From: Phycomyces nitens
Taxonomy: Eukaryota; Mucoromycota; Mucoromycetes; Mucorales; Phycomycetaceae
NCBI GenBank assembly: GCA_022702545.1
Contig: JAHRBC010000004.1
Coordinates: 1,054,001 to 1,118,000, forward strand
DNA: 64,000 nucleotides
Reading direction: 5' to 3'
Of the stretch, positions 57,827 to 64,000 are shown piece after piece. The notes beneath the pieces are model-generated. The model was not told the origin of the DNA and searched no databases. It saw nothing but the letters and a program-made list of their open reading frames with translations. Numbering within the stretch: position 1 is the stretch's first letter; every line of letters starts with the position of its first letter. Both the position numbers and the translations under genes were made by a program.

Positions 57827-58875
57827 CTACCACCCGAACCCTTGGGCTTGCTGTACTTGGGTCTCTTGATCCTCTATTTAAAAAAACAAACTAATTAGCA
57901 GACGTATAAATATATATAAATATAAATATATTACCTTTAAAGGCTGCCAAGCCAATAAGAATACCAGCTATAAAGAACAAGAGACTGATGATGAACCACA
58001 AAACACCCCAGACTCTGCTGGACATGCACGATCCACACAGTTTTGCAAACTTTGAAGCATCGGATTCAAATGCCTTGCGGAATACAAGATCATCCAGAAT
58101 GTCCCACAAGCAATACAGACATGACATGACGCTATAAAAACCAATTATTTAAACTGCCCAATCTCTCAATAAAGCATCAAACTTACCCCACAAAAAGGAC
58201 AAAGTATTTTAGACCTTGACCATGGGCCAGCCACCACAGGAACACCATCACACCAATAAACAGCAAACCAATACATCGGGTCAACCAGTTCTTGGCCCAC
58301 CAGAGTGTAAATAGCAGACAGACGCCAAGAATTATTGATGCTATTTTTGAAGCCAGGATATTAAAGCCACACATCACTAAAACTGCGCCAATGAGGGATG
58401 AGCCGAGGTAACCAGCAGGCAAGGTACACATGGGAATTCCACCACGCTACAATTATTATTAATTAATATAATTACTGTTAGTCTATGATGTGTAATATTG
58501 GCCCTTACAAACCATTCTAGTCACTCCTCCCTCGTCAGGGTCAATTTCAATAGACTCAATCTTTGCACAGGTAAGACAGCCAACGATGGCATGCGAGAAT
58601 TCATGAAGGCCAACTGTCAATAACTAAGATGGAATATCTTAAATAAAACAAGAAAATTGCGGTGTTTGGATAACAAGTTTTACTTTGAATGGTGAAAGGA
58701 TGATCTTTGCAATCGGCATGTTCCATAAGACGAGGATTGCTGCAGTATAGACACCAATGATGATAAGAATCGTCTTTTGGTCCTGGGTAGGTGTGAGGGC
58801 ATTGACGGCATGTTCCTGGACAGCCTGTCTTGCTACAAGATAATGCTCATAACTAGCATGATCTGCCGGAGCCAT
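57827..58875 (-). CDS. peptidase M50B-like integral membrane protein
   Basis: Exons are 58684-58875, 58513-58623, 58187-58446, 57935-58131 and 57827-57873 (268 aa). The zinc-protease motif HEFSH lies in LLTVGLHEFSHAIVGC at the start of exon 2. It follows a first membrane helix (TILIIIGVYTAAILVLW) and is followed by DPDEGGVTRMRGGIP and at least five more hydrophobic helices (GSSLIGAVLVMCGFNIL, IASIILGVCLLFTLWW, CIGLLFIGVMVFLWWLA, FVLFVGVMSCLYCLWD, VLWFIISLLFFIAGILIGLA). This matches the fungal/plant M50B-like family distantly related to site-2 protease; activity is unproven. Intron 2 uses the unusual donor GTTTGT. The last exon is tiny and its stop is inferred. Confidence 0.88.
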
Positions 58876-59272
58876 ATTGTTAAAGTACAAGTAGTAAGAG
58901 CAAGAAAAAGGAACAAGCAGGGAAAAAAAAGGGGTTCAATATAACATGTGTGGAGTCGTACTAATCAGGAATAAGCCAAAATAACCTTTACCACACGACA
59001 AATACAATACTAGATGCCAAGCAACAATGAGCATGCCAAGCCCTGTGGACACAAAAAGCTCATGGCTGAAACTTTGGTATCCTTGTTGAATGAATGGCAA
59101 TCATTAGAAATTAGATATTTCTAAAGAGATATTAATATTGTTATTGGCACTGATAGTAATATACTATATATTATATAATATTATATTATAATACGCATAC
59201 AAATACAAATACAAATAATAATAATAATAATAATAAAAAGTGACGTTTGTCATTCAACCTCTTTTTCTTCAA
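58876..59272. promoter_or_regulatory. divergent intergenic region between M50B-like and coiled-coil genes
   Basis: Just under 400 bp separate the two start codons and should hold both promoters. An AAATAC/AAT microsatellite (about 59199-59236) sits close to the plus-strand start. No further gene seen. Confidence 0.45.
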
Positions 59273-59713
59273 ATGAGTAACCATTCTGACAATCAAGCCA
59301 AGGGTTCATTAGGATCCAAGAATGAAGCCAGACGGCTAGAGATGGAATATGATGCTCTTGTCAACGAATGTCGCGATCAGGAATATGATTTCGAGTTTGA
59401 GAAAAAGAGGCAGCAAGAACTCCAAAAACAACACGACTCACTCTCTTCGAATCTCCTCAAACTCAACCAGCAACTGGACACACTGCGTTCTCAAGGCTCA
59501 CCAGAAAAGTATCTTGATTCATTAAAGAATGAACTCTTGGCCAACCAAAGGCTGGATGAACAGCTCAAGGCCAAACTTGAACCATTGACTGAGCAGCTAG
59601 AAACACTAGGGCAAGAGTGTGATTCCGAAATAATTGGCCAAAAGGACGCCAAGATACTTCAACTAAGGGAAGAGCTAGAGCGTGTTCAGAACAAGCTAAA
59701 GAGTCTACAATAA
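59273..59713 (+). CDS. small coiled-coil protein
   Basis: Single exon, 146 aa. Beyond ~20 polar residues almost the whole chain is heptad-like Glu/Lys/Gln/Leu-rich coiled coil (for example RRLEMEYDALVNEC, QQELQKQHDSLSSNLLKLNQ, QLREELERVQNKLKSLQ) with one short break near SQGSPEKYL. No family-specific motif is recognised; kinetochore or vesicle-tether subunits look like this, but that is not evidence. The ATG at 59273 is preferred to upstream codons because the residues before it are hydrophobic leader sequence. Confidence 0.7.
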   Translation: MSNHSDNQAKGSLGSKNEARRLEMEYDALVNECRDQEYDFEFEKKRQQELQKQHDSLSSNLLKLNQQLDTLRSQGSPEKYLDSLKNELLANQRLDEQLKAKLEPLTEQLETLGQECDSEIIGQKDAKILQLREELERVQNKLKSLQ

Positions 59714-59974
59714 GGTGGTTGGGATGGATATACACAAGCATGAAAGACAGTCATGTTCAGAATTATGATATATCCTAGTATATATATAAAATTGTATATA
59801 ATAATAGTATTTATAAGGCCCAAACGAACAAAATACATTTTTTACTCTTTATTAGTAATTATTTATATTATTAATACTGGCTGTATATTTTTGTTTTATG
59901 TGTATATAATTCATATATTTTTATATACACATGTATATCATATCCATATCGACATCAATATTTATTATAAACCA

Positions 59975-61672
59975 ATGAACGTCAGTGGTGCTTCTGTATC
60001 AGACACTATCCAGGCTCCTCATGAGACTAGAGATATCGTCTTGCCTAATCACGATAGCCAAGTGGCCCAGATCGCAGTCGATGTATATATAAATATCTTT
60101 ATATATATATATATGATCTACATTAGGAACTTTTTATATACCCATTTGCATTTCTAGATTGGTGGCTCATTAGCCAAGGTTGTCTACTTTACTTCCTCTC
60201 CCGACCGTAAAGGCGGCAGACTACACTTTAAAAAGTTCGAGACTGACCAAATGGATGAATTTATGGATTTCATTAAAATCCTCGTCCAAGAAGCCAAGGC
60301 ACGTCTTTCAGCCGGAACAGAGCTGATCTTAAAGGCAACCGGAGGAGGTGCTCACATGTATTACGACAGAATGCAGGCGTGTCTTCCGGGTGTAAATATC
60401 CAAAAGGAAGACGAAATGGAATGCCTCATTACAGGTAATAAATATCAGGCATACATACATATATATATCTATATATCTTTCGCAAGAACCAATTGCTCCT
60501 AGGCCTATTATTGCAATTATAAAATATCGACCGATACACTAATTCGAATCTCTTAAAGGCTTAAACTTCTTTATTACAGAGATACCCTATGAAGTATTCA
60601 TCTACAATGAGCAAGAAACTGATCCTATGCGCTTTGAGGAAAAGACAAAGGCTATTTATCCTTATTTGGTAATTTTTGACAGTAATTTTCACTATACCAT
60701 CATTATTCATTGTGTTTTGCATAGCTGGTGAACATTGGGTCTGGAGTCAGGTAAGTGTGTATGTTTCTATCGATTGAACTTAAAAGAAGTCTAGTCTGCT
60801 AAAGGTTACTGGTCCAAATGAATTTACTCGCGTGAGTGGAACGTCTGTAAGTGCAAATGAAGCGTAATTGTACAGATTGGCATCAATTGACCAAAATTGC
60901 AGCTTGGAGGAGGCACTCTCTGGGGACTAATGTCTCTCTTGACTGGAGTCCAGTCGTTTGATGGTAAGTCTCCCTTCAAAAAAAAAAAGACATTAAAGTT
61001 GTTCATTGGTTGACACGATAAAGAAATGCTGGAAATGTCCAAGTCTGGAGACAATAGGAACATTGATCTCTTGGTGGGCGATATCTATGGAAGCGACTAC
61101 TCAAAACTAGGCCTCAAGTCGTCTCGTATTGCCTCTAGTTTTGGAAAGGTCTTTAAAAAGGGCGTCAAGAACACAAAGGACAGCTTTAGTCCTAATGACA
61201 TTGCAAAGAGTCTCCTGTTCATGGTCAGGTAAATGGAACACATTGGGCGTACATGTACTTATACCCAGCCAAAAAGCAATAATATTGGCCAGATTGCGTA
61301 CCTTAATGCAGAGAAGCATCACTTGGAGCGCATTTACTTTGGTGGTTTCTTTATTCGTGGTCATTCGATAACCATGAACACCCTGTCTTACGCCATTGAC
61401 TTTTGGTCCAAAGGCAAGATGAAGGCCTTGTTCCTTAGACACGAAGGCCATCTCGGAGCCACGGGCGCAGTATGTAGATTATGTTGAATGAGAAACCAAT
61501 CTAATGGTCCTTTAATCTCTAGTTCCTCAAGCATCGCCCGATACACAATGCAAGACACTCCATGTCCTTTTCAGAGGATTTCCGACCTGATCCTGCCGTC
61601 AGTCCAAGCAAGGTGTATAATGTAATCGAGAACACCAACCTAGAACTAAGATCAGACAAGGGAATTGAGTGA
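59975..61672 (+). CDS. CAB1: pantothenate kinase (eukaryotic type II)
   Basis: Nine exons (59975-60082, 60158-60434, 60559-60668, 60725-60750, 60795-60846, 60903-60963, 61024-61228, 61277-61469, 61523-61672) give 393 aa. It phosphorylates pantothenate, the first and controlling step of coenzyme A synthesis. Motifs: [14 protein letters not shown] (phosphate loop), [53 protein letters not shown] and [14 protein letters not shown]. Exon 4 is 26 nt. The acceptor before exon 5 must be GTCTAG, giving SLLKVTGP; the nearby AAAG is out of phase. N-terminal ~35 residues are variable in the family. Confidence 0.95.
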
Positions 61673-62042
61673 TTGATATACACACACAAATATTCAGCAG
61701 TTTTTATAAACCAACAACAGGAAAAGAAAAGAAAAAACTTAATAAAGCACTACAAGGAAAATAATCTCCTTAAAGGCCCTTTCTCTACACACTCTTTTTT
61801 CTCCAAAAAGCACTTGCTGTTGGCTTTCTCCTGATATCACCAAGACCATCAGACTCTATTTACATCATTTTATACTCCCTGCCCGTTCCGCTTCCGTTCC
61901 TCATTCGAGTCTTATGGACAGGTTACGCACTCCAAATCAGCCGCTTTGTTTTGGGTTTCTTGTTTTTATCTTTTGTCTCAAGCCAGTTTTCAATGCTCAG
62001 CTTCTCTTTCCATTTCTTCCCTACTTTCTGTATTTTCATGTC
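61673..62042. other. intergenic and leader of the Rax2-like gene
   Basis: AATAAAGCAC at about 61741 is a plausible polyadenylation signal of the kinase gene. An in-frame ATG at 61914 opens a hydrophobic 43-residue extension that I treat as leader or an alternative start. Confidence 0.45.
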
Positions 62043-64000
62043 ATGGCCAGAACCTCGGGCTGGTTTATTCTCGCGGTCTGTCTGGGCAAAGTCATTGCCG
62101 ATCCGTTTGTCATTCCAGTCATTGACACCAATGAGCTTGGTTTTCTCGGCCTAGCTGGAGATCTGGCCGGTCTGTCTGTCTTCAAGGACACTCGCCAGAA
62201 AGATTATAGCCCTGGACTGCACTCAATCATATCCTACCAAGACCAAGTTTATGCATGGCTTGCTTCTGCCAATGGACCCATCACAGCCACCTGCTTCTTG
62301 CCACCCCACCTCTACCTTGCCGGCCAGTTTACAGCCATCAACAACACCCAGCTAAAATCAGTTGCGCGCTTTGATACCTTGTTACAGGTCCTGTCAAATC
62401 TAGGACAAGGTGTCGATGGAATCGTGCACGCGTTGCACTGTGACCCCGCCGAAAACCTTGTGTATGTAGGAGGCGAATTTGAATCTCCTCTTGCAAGCAC
62501 AGCTGGTGCTAATGTAGCCATCTGGCAGGCAGAACAACAGGTCTGGATAGAAGCACCCTGGAAGGGGTTCAATGGACCGGTGTATGCCATTGAGCCCTTT
62601 GTGGAGAGGAATTCTGTCTTGTTTGGTGGCCGGTTTGATGCCACTGCTGATGGTCAGCTTTATAATCCCCAGACACTAGTGAACACTGTGTATCCCAAGG
62701 TAAGTTGTCTAGACATCTGGCAAGAAGTCTTAGTTTGTGTGTTTTAGGCCATAAGGGGTGGAAATGGAGCTCTGTCGGGAAACTACAGCGATCCAAGCAG
62801 TGTGTCTTGTCAAAGCCAGTCTTATGGAAAGCCCTGGTTACTTCAGGGAGGAGTACCTGGCTATTGGGAGGCTGATTTTGGCCATTCGATATCACCTACT
62901 GTCATTCGTATCTCTAATGCACATATCAACGGAAGGGGTACTCGGGTATTCAGGTATTCATAGCATGTATGTTTGTGGTCAGTCAAACTCAGGCAACATA
63001 ATAGTGTACTTGCCCTAGGATCAAATACTTATTTTGAATTGTCGACCATTGATCCAATCACACACACAAACACCACCTGCACTACAGCTTGCATTCTCTC
63101 AAACGACAGCACAATACCTTTTCAGGACTTTACGGTTCTTGGACAAAAGACCACCAGTTCTATAAGGATAAATATCGATGGCTGGTATGGGGCAGGTGGT
63201 GGGCTAGACAGCGTCGAGATACTCGAGACAGGTAAAGATAGCAATATTTTATGGACAGTGATTGACTCGTCCTGTCTAAATCACAATAGACATTGCCATT
63301 TATCCTTCACTTGGGACCATCAACACTTCTGCATGCAGCACAGGTCTTGTTAGCTCTACATCTATGACTGGAGTGTGGAGAGAAGTGTATGTGTTTGGAT
63401 ACTATCAAAGCGTCTTGGTTTCATCTTTCCCAACCTCATCTGGTACCACAAATGCCTCTGTAACCTATGCTCCGTAAGTAATAAAAATGTGTTTTTGGAA
63501 AAAAAATGTGGCTAAATATGTTGCAGAAATATAGCTGTACAAGGATCTTATATTGTATCGATGCATACGCCTGGCTGCATCGGAAGCAGCTCATGTGGAC
63601 AGCGTACTCAGGTTGACCTTGTCCTCCAAATGACACCTCAGAATACCACCACAGTTACTATCGACCAGACAAACACCGAGGACCAGACGACAATAATCTA
63701 TTCTGGCCAAATGGCTGCCTCCACCACTTCTTTTCAGCCCACAGTTCTCTTGAGGCTCTCGGAATCAGCAAGATCACCGACTGACAAGACAACTGTTATA
63801 ATAGCAGACTCCATCTCCTTTACATTGAATACAACTGCTCCAAACTTGGTTAGCATTCTCGAGTACAGTCCTAGAAACCATACTGCAAACATTACTTCCT
63901 GGCAACCCCTTTCCCGCAAGTACAAATAATTATATATTAATTATATATAATTAATCGATATCTAAACCATGTGTCTGTAGAGCAATTGACCCTAGGATCA
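62043..64000 (+). CDS. RAX2: Rax2-like cell-polarity surface protein (partial, runs off window)
   Basis: Exons 62043-62699, 62748-62953, 63005-63231, 63290-63473, 63527-63915 and 63981 onward; the 3' end is beyond the window. Residues 1-20 (RTSGWFILAVCLGKVIADP) are a signal peptide. The rest matches fungal Rax2 proteins: kelch-like repeats such as LYLAGQFTAINN, YVGGEFESP and VLFGGRFDATADG, then the conserved TACILSNDSTIPFQDFTV and SVEILETG...DIAIYPS segments and many N-x-S/T sites. Rax2 is a large plasma-membrane landmark for budding and polarity. The junction at 62954-63004 must end at ATAATAG. The last intron (63916-63980) is GC-AG. Confidence 0.88.

Noticed and set aside
61914..62042. Earlier in-frame ATG for the Rax2-like gene
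   Set aside because: It would add a long second hydrophobic stretch before the clear signal peptide that starts at 62043; kept only as an alternative.

Overview
The window looks like nuclear DNA of an early-diverging fungus, most likely Mucoromycota. It is AT-rich, most genes carry several introns of roughly 45-90 nt, and the gene content is fungal: a Rax2-type polarity protein, SFM1, OCA6, a PHO80-type cyclin, a DUF1752 protein and a Ran1-type kinase. A two-domain hephaestin/ceruloplasmin-like protein and Tc1/mariner remnants fit that assignment. Exon chains below were built by hand. Each complete chain sums to a whole number of codons with splice junctions in phase.

Layout. From 0.8 to 15.3 kb is a gene cluster: OCA6-like phosphatase (+), cupredoxin-domain protein (-), secreted 2H phosphoesterase (+), ribonucleotide reductase large subunit (+), DUF1752 protein (-) and tRNA 2'-phosphotransferase (+) sharing a short divergent promoter, and a PHO80-like cyclin with a long glutamine-rich tail (-). 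From 15 to 29 kb the DNA is mostly non-coding. It holds a decayed Tc1 transposase, a CBM48 (AMPK-beta-type) gene and a decayed element of about 2.75 kb bounded by 101-bp perfect inverted repeats. From 29 to 34 kb are three plus-strand genes: a rhodanese-persulfide dioxygenase fusion, an unidentified protein and an ecto-nucleotide pyrophosphatase/phosphodiesterase. From 34 to 47 kb is a gene desert with transposon remnants, an LSU-rRNA-like island, a degenerate tRNA-like sequence, a diverged LTR-like repeat pair, one intronless seven-TM gene and an almost intact mariner element (45.88-47.22 kb, DD34E, one frameshift). From 47.6 to 50.5 kb are an MFS transporter with an 11-nt micro-exon and an intronless Myb/SANT-like gene. 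From 53.3 to 64 kb is a second housekeeping cluster: HEM12, Ran1-like kinase, SFM1 and an M50B-like peptidase (all -), then a coiled-coil protein, pantothenate kinase and a Rax2-like gene (+) that runs off the window end.

How the genes relate. The genes are individual housekeeping units rather than one pathway. RNR1 (dNTP supply) carries MCB-type ACGCGT boxes in its promoter and first intron, which suggests G1/S control. HEM12 (heme), pantothenate kinase (CoA) and persulfide dioxygenase (mitochondrial sulfide) are core metabolism. TPT1 completes tRNA splicing and SFM1 methylates ribosomal protein S3. The most unusual signals are the long perfect inverted repeats, a set of four GC-AG introns, the micro-exon, the rRNA-like island and the LTR-like pair around the seven-TM gene.
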